NCBI RefSeq assembly: GCF_900631945.1
Contig: NZ_UZWE01000021.1
Location: 1 to 64,000 of the forward strand
Source of the DNA: Paracoccus haematequi
Lineage (GTDB): Bacteria; Pseudomonadota; Alphaproteobacteria; Rhodobacterales; Rhodobacteraceae
DNA length: 64,000 nt
Direction: 5' to 3'
Part shown: positions 42,531 to 51,844 of the stretch, one piece after another
How the letters are laid out: each line of letters opens with the position of its first letter
How positions within the stretch are numbered: the first letter of the stretch is position 1
Made by a program: the position numbers and the translations under genes
The notes under the pieces: model-generated
The model's database searches: none
The model's input: the letters and a program-made list of their open reading frames with translations, nothing else
Told to the model about the DNA's origin: nothing

Positions 42531-43316
42531 ATGGACCAACCGATCATCCGAATCCAGAACCTGCAAAAGTCCTTCGGTACGCTGAAGGTCATCGACGGGC
42601 TGAACTTCGACGTGATGAAGGGCGAGAAGCTGGCCCTGATCGGCCCGTCGGGATCGGGCAAGACCACCATCCTGCGCATCCTGATGACGCTGGAGGATAT
42701 TTCCGGCGGCCGGATCGAGATCAACGGAGAGCCGCTGTATCACATGACCAAAGGCGGCGCCGAGCTGCCTGCGGACGAGGCGCATCTGCACAAGATGCGC
42801 CGCCATGTCGGGATGGTGTTCCAGCACTTCAACCTGTTTCCGCACAAGACCGTCTTGCAGAACATCACCCTTGCCCCGGTCCTGACCCAGGGCGTCGGCC
42901 GCGCGGCGGCCGAGTCCCGTGCCCGCGAATTGCTGGACATGGTGGGTCTGGCCGACAAGGCCGCCTATATGCCCAGCCAGCTTTCCGGCGGCCAGAAACA
43001 GCGCGTGGCCATCGCCCGCGCCCTTGCCTTGCAGCCGCAGATCATGCTGTTCGACGAAGTGACCTCGGCCTTGGACCCCGAACTGGTCGAGGAGGTGCTG
43101 GAGGTGATGCAGCGTCTTGCGCGGGAAACCGACATGACCATGCTGCTGGTCACGCACGAGATGGGCTTTGCCCATGACTTCGCCGACCGGGTTCTGTTCT
43201 TCGACAAGGGCCGGATCGTCGAACAAGGCCCGCCCGACCAGATCTTCACCGCGCCGCAAGAGGACCGAACGAAGTCCTTCCTGCGCAAGATCATCGCCGC
43301 CGGACAGCGCGTGTGA
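42531..43316 (+). CDS. ehuA: ectoine/hydroxyectoine ABC transporter ATP-binding protein
   Basis: A 261-residue ATPase of the polar amino acid ABC uptake family. Walker A is GPSGSGKTT, the Q-loop region is VGMVFQHFNLFPHKTV, the signature is LSGGQKQRVAIARA and Walker B is IMLFDEVTSALDPE. It would power the EhuBCD import system. The ATG has a CGGGGAA site. It opens the uptake and degradation operon. Assignment to ectoine comes from the adjoining eut genes; by itself the ATPase could serve any amino-acid importer. Confidence 0.93.
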   Translation: MDQPIIRIQNLQKSFGTLKVIDGLNFDVMKGEKLALIGPSGSGKTTILRILMTLEDISGGRIEINGEPLYHMTKGGAELPADEAHLHKMRRHVGMVFQHFNLFPHKTVLQNITLAPVLTQGVGRAAAESRARELLDMVGLADKAAYMPSQLSGGQKQRVAIARALALQPQIMLFDEVTSALDPELVEEVLEVMQRLARETDMTMLLVTHEMGFAHDFADRVLFFDKGRIVEQGPPDQIFTAPQEDRTKSFLRKIIAAGQRV

Positions 43317-43339
43317 TGGACACCCAACAGGAGAAAGCC

Positions 43340-44161
43340 ATGAAAACCACCCTGATCGCCGCCCTGCTGCTGGCGGCCCCGCTGCCCGCGCTGGCGGACA
43401 AGCTGGACGACCTGAAGGAAGCGGGCACCGCCCGCATCGCCATCGGCAACGAACCGCCCTTCACCGCCATCGGCGCCGACGGCAAGGTTTCGGGCGCCGC
43501 GCCCGACGTGGCCCGCGCGGTCTTCGCGGCGTTGGGCGTGGCCGATCTGGAAGCCTCGATCCTGGATTACGGCGCCATGATTCCCAGCCTTCAGGCGGGC
43601 CGCGTCGATGCGATCACGGCGGGTCTGTTCATGAAGCCCGAACGCTGCGACGCGGTGGCCTATTCCGAACCGATCCTCTGCGATGCCGAGGCGCTGCTGC
43701 TGCCCAAGGGCAACCCCAAGGGCTTCAAGTCCTATGCCGATTTCGCCAACGATCCCGAAGCCCGTCTGGGCGCGCCCGGCGGCGGAACCGAGGAGAAGCT
43801 GGCCCTGGACGCGGGCGTGCCGCGCGACCGGCTGGTCGTGGTGCCTGATGCGCAATCGGGGCTGAAGATGGTCCAGGACGGCCGCATCGACGCCTATTCG
43901 CTGCCGGTTCTGTCGTTGAACGACCTGCTGGCGAAATCCGGCGACGCCAGCCTGGAGGTCGTGGCCCCGGTCCAGGGGGCGCCGGTCTATTGCGACGGCG
44001 CGGCCTTCAACAAGCGCGACACCGCGCTGCGCGACGCCTTCGACGTGGAGCTGGCCAAGCTGAAGGAATCGGGCGAATTCGCCAGGATCATCGAACCCTA
44101 CGGCTTCTCGGCCGAGGCGGCCATCTCGACCAACCGCGAGGCGCTTTGCGCGCAACAGTGA
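43340..44161 (+). CDS. ehuB: ectoine/hydroxyectoine ABC transporter substrate-binding protein
   Basis: A 273-residue periplasmic binding protein of the amino-acid (SBP_bac_3) family, with a signal peptide ending PALA-DKL. EhuB of Sinorhizobium binds ectoine and hydroxyectoine through aromatic and acidic residues. Segments EPPFTAIGADGKVSGAAPDV, MIPSLQAGRVDAITAGLFM and YSEPILCDAEALLLPKG match the fold. I start at 43340 (CAGGAG site) in preference to the ATG at 43313, which overlaps the ehuA stop. A strong GC hairpin follows before ehuC. Confidence 0.92.
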   Translation: MKTTLIAALLLAAPLPALADKLDDLKEAGTARIAIGNEPPFTAIGADGKVSGAAPDVARAVFAALGVADLEASILDYGAMIPSLQAGRVDAITAGLFMKPERCDAVAYSEPILCDAEALLLPKGNPKGFKSYADFANDPEARLGAPGGGTEEKLALDAGVPRDRLVVVPDAQSGLKMVQDGRIDAYSLPVLSLNDLLAKSGDASLEVVAPVQGAPVYCDGAAFNKRDTALRDAFDVELAKLKESGEFARIIEPYGFSAEAAISTNREALCAQQ

Positions 44162-44169
44162 CGTGACGG

Positions 44170-44190
44170 GGGCGGGGCGCGGCCCCGCCC
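44170..44190 (+). promoter_or_regulatory. intercistronic hairpin between ehuB and ehuC
   Basis: A 9-base perfect stem (GGGCGGGGC / GCCCCGCCC) with a 3-base loop and no T run. Such hairpins after binding-protein genes often stabilise the upstream mRNA and lower downstream expression, so that more binding protein than permease is made. Confidence 0.6.
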
Positions 44191-44224
44191 GATCATCCGA
44201 CAGCAGAAAGGCAGGCATCAGCGC

Positions 44225-44884
44225 ATGGGCGACTGGTCTGGATATCTGACGCTTATCCTTCAGGGGGCATGGGTCACCGTCAAGCTGACGCTGATGGGAT
44301 CCGCGCTGGCGCTGGTGGTGGCCTTCATCGCCGGGCTGGGCCGCATCTCGGGCCACGCCGCCCTGCGCTGGCTGGCGACCGGATATATCGAATTCTTCCG
44401 GGGCACCTCGATCTTCGTGCAGCTGTTCTGGATCTATTTCGTGCTGCCGATGACCGGGCTGTGGGCGCCCACGCCGATGCAGGCGGGCGTCCTGGCGCTG
44501 GGCCTGAACGTGGGCGCCTATGGGGCCGAGGTGGTGCGCGGCGCCATCCTGGCCGTGCCGCGCGACCAGTACGAGGCCTGCACCGCCGTCAACCTGACCC
44601 GCTTCCAGCGGATGCGCCACATCATCCTGCCCCAGGCGCTGCCGCTGATGCTGCCGACCTTCGGCAACAACGCCATCGAACTGCTGAAGGCCACGTCGGT
44701 CGTGTCGCTGATCTCGCTGGCCGACATGACCTTCCAGGCGCAGGTGGTGCGGTCCCAGACCGGCAACACGCTGCTGCCCTTCGTCACGATCCTGCTGCTG
44801 TATTTCGCGATGTCCTCGGTGATTTCCTTCGCCATCCGCCGGTACGAGCGGCGCGTGACGCGCGGCCTGGACGGGGTGCGCTGA
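44225..44884 (+). CDS. ehuC: ectoine/hydroxyectoine ABC transporter permease
   Basis: A 219-residue inner-membrane permease of the His/Glu/Gln family with about five membrane helices and the EAA loop (YEACTAVNLTRFQRMRHIIL), which docks the ATPase. An early segment FFRGTSIFVQLFWIYFVLP is typical. It pairs with EhuD. Its stop shares one base with the ehuD start (TGATG). Confidence 0.92.
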   Translation: MGDWSGYLTLILQGAWVTVKLTLMGSALALVVAFIAGLGRISGHAALRWLATGYIEFFRGTSIFVQLFWIYFVLPMTGLWAPTPMQAGVLALGLNVGAYGAEVVRGAILAVPRDQYEACTAVNLTRFQRMRHIILPQALPLMLPTFGNNAIELLKATSVVSLISLADMTFQAQVVRSQTGNTLLPFVTILLLYFAMSSVISFAIRRYERRVTRGLDGVR

Positions 44885-45543
44885 TGGAATGGGATTGGGA
44901 ATTCGCCGCCTCGATCATGCCGCAGCTGCTGGCGGGGTTCAGGATCACGCTGATCGCCACCGCGCTTGGCGCCGTGGTCGCCGCCGTGCTGGGGCTGGTC
45001 TTTGCCATCCTGCGCCGGTCGCGGAACCGGATCCTGTCGCGCGGCACCGGCTTCGTGGTGGAATTCATCCGCGGCACGCCGCTGCTGGTGCAGCTTTACT
45101 TCATCTTCTACGTCCTGCCCGATCTGGGCATCCGCCTGCCCGCGCTGACGGCGGGGGTGATCGGCATGGGCCTGCATTACGCGACCTATGCGTCCGAGGT
45201 TTATCGCGGCGGGATCGAGGCCGTGTCGCGCGGCCAGTGGGAGGCCGCGAAGGCCACCAACCTGAACGCCCGCCAGACCTGGATCCACATCATCCTGCCG
45301 CAGGCGGTGCCGCCGATGATCCCGGCCATGGCGAATTACCTGCTGGCGATGTTCAAGGAAACGCCGCTGCTGTCGGCCATCACCGTGCTGGAACTGATGA
45401 ACCAGGCCCGGTCGGTCGCCAACAGTTCCTATCGCTATGTCGAGCCGATGACCCTGGTCGGGGTGATGTTCCTGATCGTCAGCGTGATCTCGGTCGTCGG
45501 GCTGCGCTGGCTGGAACGGCGCTATGGCGGGGTGGGGAAATGA
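44884..45543 (+). CDS. ehuD: ectoine/hydroxyectoine ABC transporter permease
   Basis: The second 219-residue permease of the importer, homologous to EhuC: FIRGTPLLVQLYFIFYVLP and an EAA loop QWEAAKATNLNARQTWIHII are visible. Identical length to EhuC reflects ancient duplication. Start overlaps ehuC by one base; the stop overlaps eutA (ATGA). Confidence 0.92.
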   Translation: MEWDWEFAASIMPQLLAGFRITLIATALGAVVAAVLGLVFAILRRSRNRILSRGTGFVVEFIRGTPLLVQLYFIFYVLPDLGIRLPALTAGVIGMGLHYATYASEVYRGGIEAVSRGQWEAAKATNLNARQTWIHIILPQAVPPMIPAMANYLLAMFKETPLLSAITVLELMNQARSVANSSYRYVEPMTLVGVMFLIVSVISVVGLRWLERRYGGVGK

Positions 45544-46268
45544 CCGTGGTTCTGGACGACCGTCCCCTGCCGCATCGCCTGGGCCTGGTGACGCTGGCCA
45601 CCGACCACACGACCGAGGTCGACTTCGCCGCCCTGCCGCCGCATGGCATCGGCGTCTATGCCACCCGGATTCCCTTTGCCAACCCGGTCACGCCCGAAAC
45701 GCTGGCCGCGATGGCGGGCGACGTGACGCGGGCGGCGGCGCTGATCCTGCCGGATCAGGATCTGGACGCGGTGGTCTATAGCTGCACCTCGGCGTCGGTG
45801 GTCATCGGCGACGACAAGGTGCGCGGGGCCATCGCGGCGGGCAAGCCGGGGGCGGCGGCGATCACGCCGATCTCGGCCGGGTTCGCGGCGCTGCGGGCGC
45901 TTGGCGCGGATCGGATCACGCTGCTGACCCCCTATGATGCCCAGACGACGCAGCCGATGGCCGAGTGCTTCGAGGCGGGCGGCTTTGCGCTGCAAGCGGT
46001 GTCCTGTCTGGGCCTGACCGACGACCGCGACATGGCCCGGATCACCCACGCCAGCATCGTCGAGGCCGCGCGGGCGGCCGTTGCCCCCGGCAGCCAGGCG
46101 CTGTTCGTGGCCTGCACCGCCGTCCGCGCCGCCGGGATCATCGACCGGATCGAGAACGCCGTGGGCATCCCGGTCGTCTCGGCCAATTCCGCAACGCTGT
46201 GGGCCGCCGCGCGCGCCTGCGGCGTCGCGGGCGCCCTTGCCCCCGGCCAGTTGATGAGGCTGCCATGA
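45540..46268 (+). CDS. eutA: EutA, Asp/Glu racemase-fold protein of ectoine degradation
   Basis: A 242-residue protein of the maleate isomerase / Asp-Glu racemase fold, conserved at this place in ectoine clusters. Candidate catalytic cysteines lie in VVYSCTSASVVIG and ALFVACTAVRAAGI, the two positions used by the fold. The biochemical step is not settled; a role in handling hydroxyectoine has been proposed. It overlaps ehuD and eutB by 4 bases each. Confidence 0.88.
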   Translation: MTVVLDDRPLPHRLGLVTLATDHTTEVDFAALPPHGIGVYATRIPFANPVTPETLAAMAGDVTRAAALILPDQDLDAVVYSCTSASVVIGDDKVRGAIAAGKPGAAAITPISAGFAALRALGADRITLLTPYDAQTTQPMAECFEAGGFALQAVSCLGLTDDRDMARITHASIVEAARAAVAPGSQALFVACTAVRAAGIIDRIENAVGIPVVSANSATLWAAARACGVAGALAPGQLMRLP

Positions 46269-47206
46269 CGCTGGACGACATCCGGGCCGCCGCCGCCCGC
46301 CTTCGGGGCCATGTCGCGGAAACGCCACTGCCGCGCGACGAGGCGCTGTCGGCGCGGCTGGGCCAGCCGGTGCTGATGAAATGCGAATACCGCCAGCCGA
46401 CCGGCGCCTTCAAGCTGCGCGGCGCGACCAACGCGATCCTGTCGCTGCCCGCCGGGGTGCGGGGGGTGGTCACGGCCTCGACCGGGAACCATGGCCGGGC
46501 GCTGGCCCATGCCGCCCGCGCGCTTGGCGTGCCTGCCACGGTCTGCCTGTCGCGGCTGGTGCCCGCGAACAAGGTCCAGGCGATCCGCCATCTGGGCGCC
46601 CTGGTGCGGATCGTCGGCGACAGCCAGGACGACGCCATGGCCGAGGTCGCGCGCCTGGTGGCCCAGGACGGCCTGACCCAGATCCCGCCCTTCGACCACC
46701 CCGATGTGGTCGCTGGCCAGGGCACCATCGGGTTGGAGATCGGCACGCCCAACGCGGTGCTGGTGCCGCTGTCCGGCGGCGGACTGGCGGCGGGGATCGC
46801 GGTGGCGATCAAGGCGATCTCGCCCGCGACCCGCGTGATCGGCCTGACGATGGAGAACGGTGCGGCCATGGCCGCCAGCCTGCGCGCGGGGCGCCCCGTC
46901 GAGGTGGCCGAGGTCGCGACCCTGGCCGACAGCCTGGGCGGCGGCATCGGGCTGGACAACCGCGTCACCTTCGCCCTGTGCCGCGATCTTCTGGACGATG
47001 TGATCCTGCTGACCGAGGCGGAAATCGCCGCCGCCATCCGCCATCTGGGCCGCGCCGGCCATGTGGTCGAGGGCGCGGCGGCGGTCGGCCATGCCGCGCT
47101 GCTGGCCGGGAAATTCGTGCCTCGGGGTCCGACCGTCACCATCCTGTCCGGCGGCAATATCGACCCCGCCCAGCACGCCCGGTTGATGCAGGAGGACGCC
47201 GCATGA
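46265..47206 (+). CDS. eutB: EutB, threonine dehydratase-like PLP enzyme
   Basis: A 313-residue fold-type II PLP enzyme similar to threonine/serine dehydratases. The PLP lysine is in QPTGAFKLRGATNAIL, the cofactor phosphate loop is SGGGLAAG, and the substrate loop is ASTGNHGRALAHAA. In ectoine clusters EutB has been proposed to act on the hydroxylated diaminobutyrate branch derived from hydroxyectoine. Coupled to eutA and eutC by ATGA overlaps. Confidence 0.9.
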   Translation: MTLDDIRAAAARLRGHVAETPLPRDEALSARLGQPVLMKCEYRQPTGAFKLRGATNAILSLPAGVRGVVTASTGNHGRALAHAARALGVPATVCLSRLVPANKVQAIRHLGALVRIVGDSQDDAMAEVARLVAQDGLTQIPPFDHPDVVAGQGTIGLEIGTPNAVLVPLSGGGLAAGIAVAIKAISPATRVIGLTMENGAAMAASLRAGRPVEVAEVATLADSLGGGIGLDNRVTFALCRDLLDDVILLTEAEIAAAIRHLGRAGHVVEGAAAVGHAALLAGKFVPRGPTVTILSGGNIDPAQHARLMQEDAA

Positions 47207-48183
47207 GACCGCCCGTGAAGATCCTGACGGAATCCGACCTGCGCGCCCTGATGCCCCTGGATACCGGGGCCGTGGCCTGCATCCGCGACGCCTTCCTGGC
47301 GCTGGCGACGAAGCCCGTCGCCATGCCGCCGATCCTGCGGCTGGACATCCCCGAACACCGGGGCGAGGTCGATGTGAAGACCGCCTATGTTCCCGGCCTG
47401 TCGCATGTCGCGATCAAGATCTCGCCCGGCTTCTTCGGCAATCCGGCGCTTGGCCTGCCGTCCACCAACGGCATGATGGTGGTGCTGTCGGCCAGGACCG
47501 GCCTGGTCGAGGCACTGCTGCTGGACAACGGCTGGCTGACGGATGTGCGCACCGCCGCCGCAGGGGCGGTCGCCGCCGATGCGCTGGCGCGGGCCGATGC
47601 GGCCACCGCCGCGATCCTGGGCGCCGGGATGCAGGCGCGGATGCAGTTGCAGGCGCTGACGCTGGTTCGCCCGCTGTCCCGCGCCACCGTCTGGGCGCGC
47701 GATCCGGCAAGGGCGCGGGCCTTCGCCCAGGACATGACCGCCGCGCTGTCGATCCCCGTCACCGCCGCCGCCTCGGTCGAGGATGCCGTGCGCGATGCCG
47801 GGATCGTCGTGACCACCACGCCCGCGGAAAGCCCGATCCTGCACCGGGTCGCGCCGGGCACCCATGTCACCGCCATGGGGTCGGACGCGCCGCACAAGAA
47901 CGAGATCGCCCCGGACCTGATCCGGGCGGCGCATTACGTCGCCGACCGCCTGTCCCAGACCCGCACGCTGGGCGAATTGCGCCATGCCGGGCTGGACGGC
48001 GGGCTGGACGGCGATTTGCCCGAATTGGGACAGATCCTGGCCGGATCGGCCCCCGGCAGGACCAGCCCGGATCAGATCACCCTGGCCGACCTGACCGGCA
48101 CCGGCATCCAGGACACCGCCATCGCCACCCTTGCCTTGGCCCGCGCGGCCCAGGCGGGGGCAGGCCACGACTTCACCCTCTGA
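47203..48183 (+). CDS. eutC: EutC, ornithine cyclodeaminase-like protein
   Basis: A 326-residue member of the ornithine cyclodeaminase / mu-crystallin family with a Rossmann nucleotide-binding segment (AILGAGMQARMQLQALT) and the SDAPHKNEI motif. In ectoine clusters it accompanies EutB and is thought to act in hydroxyectoine catabolism. The overlap with eutB (ATGA) and an 11-base gap to eutD place it in the operon. Confidence 0.9.
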   Translation: MRPPVKILTESDLRALMPLDTGAVACIRDAFLALATKPVAMPPILRLDIPEHRGEVDVKTAYVPGLSHVAIKISPGFFGNPALGLPSTNGMMVVLSARTGLVEALLLDNGWLTDVRTAAAGAVAADALARADAATAAILGAGMQARMQLQALTLVRPLSRATVWARDPARARAFAQDMTAALSIPVTAAASVEDAVRDAGIVVTTTPAESPILHRVAPGTHVTAMGSDAPHKNEIAPDLIRAAHYVADRLSQTRTLGELRHAGLDGGLDGDLPELGQILAGSAPGRTSPDQITLADLTGTGIQDTAIATLALARAAQAGAGHDFTL

Positions 48184-48194
48184 AAGCAACCCCC

Positions 48195-49376
48195 ATGACA
48201 GATGTCGCATTGAAATTCACCCGCGAGGAATACGCGCAACGCCTCGTCAAGACCCGCCGGGCGATGGAGGCCGGTGGCGTCGACCTGCTGATCGTCACCG
48301 ATCCGTCCAACATGAACTGGCTGACCGGCTATGACGGCTGGTCCTTCTATGTCCATCAATGCGTGGTCGTGCCCCCGGACGGAGAGCCGATCTTCTTCGG
48401 GCGCGGCATGGATGCCGTGGGGGCGCGTTTCACCGCCTATCTGAACGACGCCAACATCATCGGCTATCCCGACGATTATGTGCAGAACACCCAGAAGCAT
48501 CCCATGGACCTGCTGTCGCAGATCCTGACGGACAAGGGCTGGGGCGCGAAACGCATCGGCGTCGAGATGGACAATTACTGGTTCACCGCCGCCGCCTTCG
48601 CCGCCCTGCAAAAGCACCTGCCCAACGCGACGTTCAGCGACACGACCGGGCTGGTGAACTGGCAGCGCGCGGTGAAATCCCCGACCGAGCTGGACTATAT
48701 GCGCAAGGCCGGGGCCATCGTGACGAAGATGCACGAACGCATCTTCGAGAAGATCGAGCCGGGGATGCGCAAATGCGACCTGGTGGCCGAGATCTATGAC
48801 GCGGGCATTCGCGGCACCGATGGCTTCGGCGGCGATTACCCGGCCATCGTGCCGCTGCTGCCCTCGGGGCGCGAGGCCGCGGCGTCGCACCTGACCTGGG
48901 ACGACCGGCCGATGCGCGCGGGCGAGGGGACGTTCTTCGAGATCGCGGGCTGCTATAACCGCTATCACGCGCCGCTGTCGCGGACGGTGTTCCTGGGCAA
49001 GCCCACCCAGGTGTTTCTGGACGGCGAAAAGGCCGTGCTGGAAGGCATGGAGGCCGGGCTGGAGGCCGCGCGTCCCGGCAATACCTGCGAACAGTTCGCG
49101 GGCGCCTTCTTCGCGGTGCTGAAGAAATACGGCATCGTCAAGGACGGCCGCACCGGATACGGCATCGGCGTCAGCTATCCCCCCGACTGGGGCGAACGCA
49201 CCATGTCGCTGCGTCCGGGCGACACCACCGTGCTGCAACCCGGCATGACGTTCCACTTCATGACCGGCCTCTGGTCCGAGGAAATGGGGCTGGAGATCAC
49301 CGAAAGTATCGCCATCACCGAGGGCGCGCCGGAACTGCTGGCCTCGGTCCCGCGCAAGCTGTTCGTGAAGGACTAG
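48195..49376 (+). CDS. eutD: ectoine hydrolase (M24 peptidase fold)
   Basis: Also called DoeA. A 393-residue enzyme of the M24 (Xaa-Pro aminopeptidase/creatinase) fold that opens the ectoine ring to N-alpha-acetyl-diaminobutyrate. N-terminal creatinase-like domain (LIVTDPSNMNWLTGYDGWSF), then the pita-bread domain with ERIFEKIEPGMRK, YHAPLSRTVFLG and a C-terminal WSEEMGLEITESIAIT. Several usual metal ligands of true peptidases are altered, as in creatinase-like hydrolases. First enzyme of the degradation route. Confidence 0.93.
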   Translation: MTDVALKFTREEYAQRLVKTRRAMEAGGVDLLIVTDPSNMNWLTGYDGWSFYVHQCVVVPPDGEPIFFGRGMDAVGARFTAYLNDANIIGYPDDYVQNTQKHPMDLLSQILTDKGWGAKRIGVEMDNYWFTAAAFAALQKHLPNATFSDTTGLVNWQRAVKSPTELDYMRKAGAIVTKMHERIFEKIEPGMRKCDLVAEIYDAGIRGTDGFGGDYPAIVPLLPSGREAAASHLTWDDRPMRAGEGTFFEIAGCYNRYHAPLSRTVFLGKPTQVFLDGEKAVLEGMEAGLEAARPGNTCEQFAGAFFAVLKKYGIVKDGRTGYGIGVSYPPDWGERTMSLRPGDTTVLQPGMTFHFMTGLWSEEMGLEITESIAITEGAPELLASVPRKLFVKD

Positions 49377-49379
49377 GCC

Positions 49380-50396
49380 ATGCTGCCCCTTCAGATGCAA
49401 CTGACGCCGTCGCCCATCACGGCGACGGTCGATTTCGCGGAACCGGGCGTCCGCCACGGCTTCCTGCGCCTGCCCTATTCGCGCGACGACGCGGCCTGGG
49501 GGTCGATCATGACCCCCATCACCGTGGTCGTGGGCGGCGAAGGGCCGACCGTGCTGCTGACCGGCGCCAATCACGGCGACGAATACGAAGGTCCGATCGC
49601 GCTGTTCGACCTGGCCTCGACCGTCCGGGCCGATCAGGTGACGGGCCGGATCATCATCGTGCCGGCAATGAACTATCCGGCCTTCGGGGCGGGGACGCGC
49701 ACCTCTCCCATCGACCGGGGCAACCTGAACCGCAGCTTTCCGGGGCGGCCCGACGGCACGGTGACGCAGAAGATCGCGGACTACTTCCAGCGGGTTCTGC
49801 TGCCCATGGCCGATGTGGTGGTGGATTTCCATTCCGGCGGCAAGACGCTGGATTTTCTGCCCTACTGCGCCGCCCACATCCTGCCCGACAAGCGGCAGGA
49901 GGGGCAGAGCTTCGATCTGGTGCGGGCCTTCGGGGCGCCCTGGTCGGTCAAGATGCTGGAGATCGACGCGGTCGGCATGTACGACACCGCCGCCGAGGAG
50001 ATGGGCAAGGTCTTCGTCACCACCGAACTGGGCGGCGGCGGCACCGCGACCGCGCGCACGGCGGGCATCGCCAAGCGCGGGTTGAAGAACCTGCTGATCG
50101 CGGCGGGCGTCCTGCGCGGCGAGGTTCAGGCCCAGCCGACGCAATGGCTGGACATGCCTGACGCCGATTGCTTCACCTTCGCGGAAGACGGCGGGCTGAT
50201 CGAATTCCTGGTGGATCTGGGCGATGCCGTCGCGCAGGACCAGCCGGTCGCCCGCATCTTTCCCGTGACTCGCACCGGGCTGCCGCCCGTGACCGTCACC
50301 GCCGCGCGCGCCGGGCTGATGATGGCGCGGCATTTCCCCGGCATCGTGAAACCCGGCGATTGTGTCGCCGTCATCGGCGTAGAGGTGGACGAATGA
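49380..50396 (+). CDS. eutE: N-acetyl-diaminobutyrate deacetylase
   Basis: Also called DoeB. A 338-residue zinc deacylase of the succinylglutamate desuccinylase/aspartoacylase family, which removes the acetyl group to give L-2,4-diaminobutyrate. Zinc ligands fit GANHGDEYEG (His and Glu) and VVDFHSGGKTLDF (His). Further support comes from NRSFPGRPDG and the C-terminal beta domain. It begins 3 bases after eutD and its stop overlaps the aldehyde dehydrogenase start (ATGA). Confidence 0.93.
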   Translation: MLPLQMQLTPSPITATVDFAEPGVRHGFLRLPYSRDDAAWGSIMTPITVVVGGEGPTVLLTGANHGDEYEGPIALFDLASTVRADQVTGRIIIVPAMNYPAFGAGTRTSPIDRGNLNRSFPGRPDGTVTQKIADYFQRVLLPMADVVVDFHSGGKTLDFLPYCAAHILPDKRQEGQSFDLVRAFGAPWSVKMLEIDAVGMYDTAAEEMGKVFVTTELGGGGTATARTAGIAKRGLKNLLIAAGVLRGEVQAQPTQWLDMPDADCFTFAEDGGLIEFLVDLGDAVAQDQPVARIFPVTRTGLPPVTVTAARAGLMMARHFPGIVKPGDCVAVIGVEVDE

Positions 50397-51844
50397 TTGC
50401 CGACAAGACCCTGATGCGCCCCGACGCCTTCGTGAACGGCGCCTGGATCGGCGGCGACCGTTTCGCCGTCACCGATCCGGCCACCGGCGGGACCGTCGCG
50501 CAGGTCGCGAAACTGGATGCGGCGGGCGCCCGCGCCGCCGTGGATGCCGCCGACGCGGCCTTCCCGGCCTGGGCCGCCGCGCTGCCGCAGGAACGCGCGG
50601 CGATCCTGTTCCGCTGGTTCCAGCTGATCCGCGACAACCGCGAGGATCTGGCCCGGATCATGACCGCCGAACAGGGCAAGCCGCTGTCGGAATCGCGGGG
50701 CGAGATCGACTATGCCGCCAGCTTCGTCGAATTCTATGCCGAGGAAGCCAAGCGCCCCAATATCGAAAGCGTGACCTCGCACCTGTCCACGGCCGAGATG
50801 GAGCTGTGGCGGGAACCCGTGGGGGTCGCGGCCTTGGTGACGCCCTGGAATTTCCCCTGCGCGATGATCACCCGCAAGGCGGCTGCGGCCCTGGCTGCCG
50901 GCTGCACGGTGGTGATCCATCCCTCTGCCGAAACGCCGCTGTCGGCGACCGCGCTTGCCGAACTGGCGGATCGCGCCGGTTTCCCTGCCGGGGTGTTCAA
51001 CGTGGTGACGGGCGAGGCGCCGGAAATCGTCGGGGAATGGTGCGCCGATCCGCGGGTGCGGGCGCTGTCCTTCACCGGATCCACCGAAATCGGCAGGCTG
51101 CTGTATCGCCAATCTTCGGACACGGTAAAGCGGCTGGTGCTGGAGCTGGGCGGCCATGCGCCTTTCATCGCCTTCGCCGATTGCGATCTGGACCTGGCGG
51201 TGGAAGAGGCGATCAAGGCCAAGTTCGCGACCTCGGGCCAGGATTGCCTGGGTGCCAACCGCTTCCTGGTCGAACGCCCGATCTATGACGAGTTCTGCCG
51301 CCGTTTCGCGGACGCCGCCGCCGCGCTGACGCTTGGCCCCGGCGAACAGGACCGCGACCTTGGCCCGCTGATGAACGAAGGCGCGGTCCGCAAGCAGGAA
51401 GAACATGTGGCCGACGCCCTGTCGCGCGGCGCCCGGCTGCTGACCGGCGGCGGGCGCGACCCGCAAGGTCCGCTGTTCTATCAGCCGACGGTGCTGGCCG
51501 ATGTCCCCGTCGATGCGCTGATCTTCCGCCAGGAAACCTTCGGCCCAGTCGCCGCCATCGCCCCCTTCGAGACCGAGGACCAGGCGGTGCGGATCGCCAA
51601 CGACACCGAATACGGCCTTGTCGCCTATGTCCATTCCCGCGACCCGCGCCGCATCTATCGCCTGTCGCGCGCGCTGCAATTCGGCATGGTCGCGGTCAAC
51701 CGCACCAAGGTCACCGGCGCGCCGATCCCCTTTGGCGGCATGAAGCAGTCCGGCCTCGGCCGCGAGGGCAGCCGCCACGGTTTGGAGGCCTTCACCGAAA
51801 TCAAATACGTCTGCCGCGACTGGGCAGAGCACAGGAGGGCATGA
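50393..51844 (+). CDS. NAD(P)-dependent aldehyde dehydrogenase of ectoine catabolism
   Basis: A 483-residue aldehyde dehydrogenase close to succinate-semialdehyde dehydrogenases (called Ssd or DoeC in ectoine clusters). It would oxidise aspartate-semialdehyde to aspartate. Motifs: VTPWNFPCAMITRKAAAALA, the LELGGHAPF glutamate loop, and the catalytic cysteine in TSGQDCLGANRF. Its ends overlap eutE and the aminotransferase gene by 4 bases each. Confidence 0.92.
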   Translation: MIADKTLMRPDAFVNGAWIGGDRFAVTDPATGGTVAQVAKLDAAGARAAVDAADAAFPAWAAALPQERAAILFRWFQLIRDNREDLARIMTAEQGKPLSESRGEIDYAASFVEFYAEEAKRPNIESVTSHLSTAEMELWREPVGVAALVTPWNFPCAMITRKAAAALAAGCTVVIHPSAETPLSATALAELADRAGFPAGVFNVVTGEAPEIVGEWCADPRVRALSFTGSTEIGRLLYRQSSDTVKRLVLELGGHAPFIAFADCDLDLAVEEAIKAKFATSGQDCLGANRFLVERPIYDEFCRRFADAAAALTLGPGEQDRDLGPLMNEGAVRKQEEHVADALSRGARLLTGGGRDPQGPLFYQPTVLADVPVDALIFRQETFGPVAAIAPFETEDQAVRIANDTEYGLVAYVHSRDPRRIYRLSRALQFGMVAVNRTKVTGAPIPFGGMKQSGLGREGSRHGLEAFTEIKYVCRDWAEHRRA

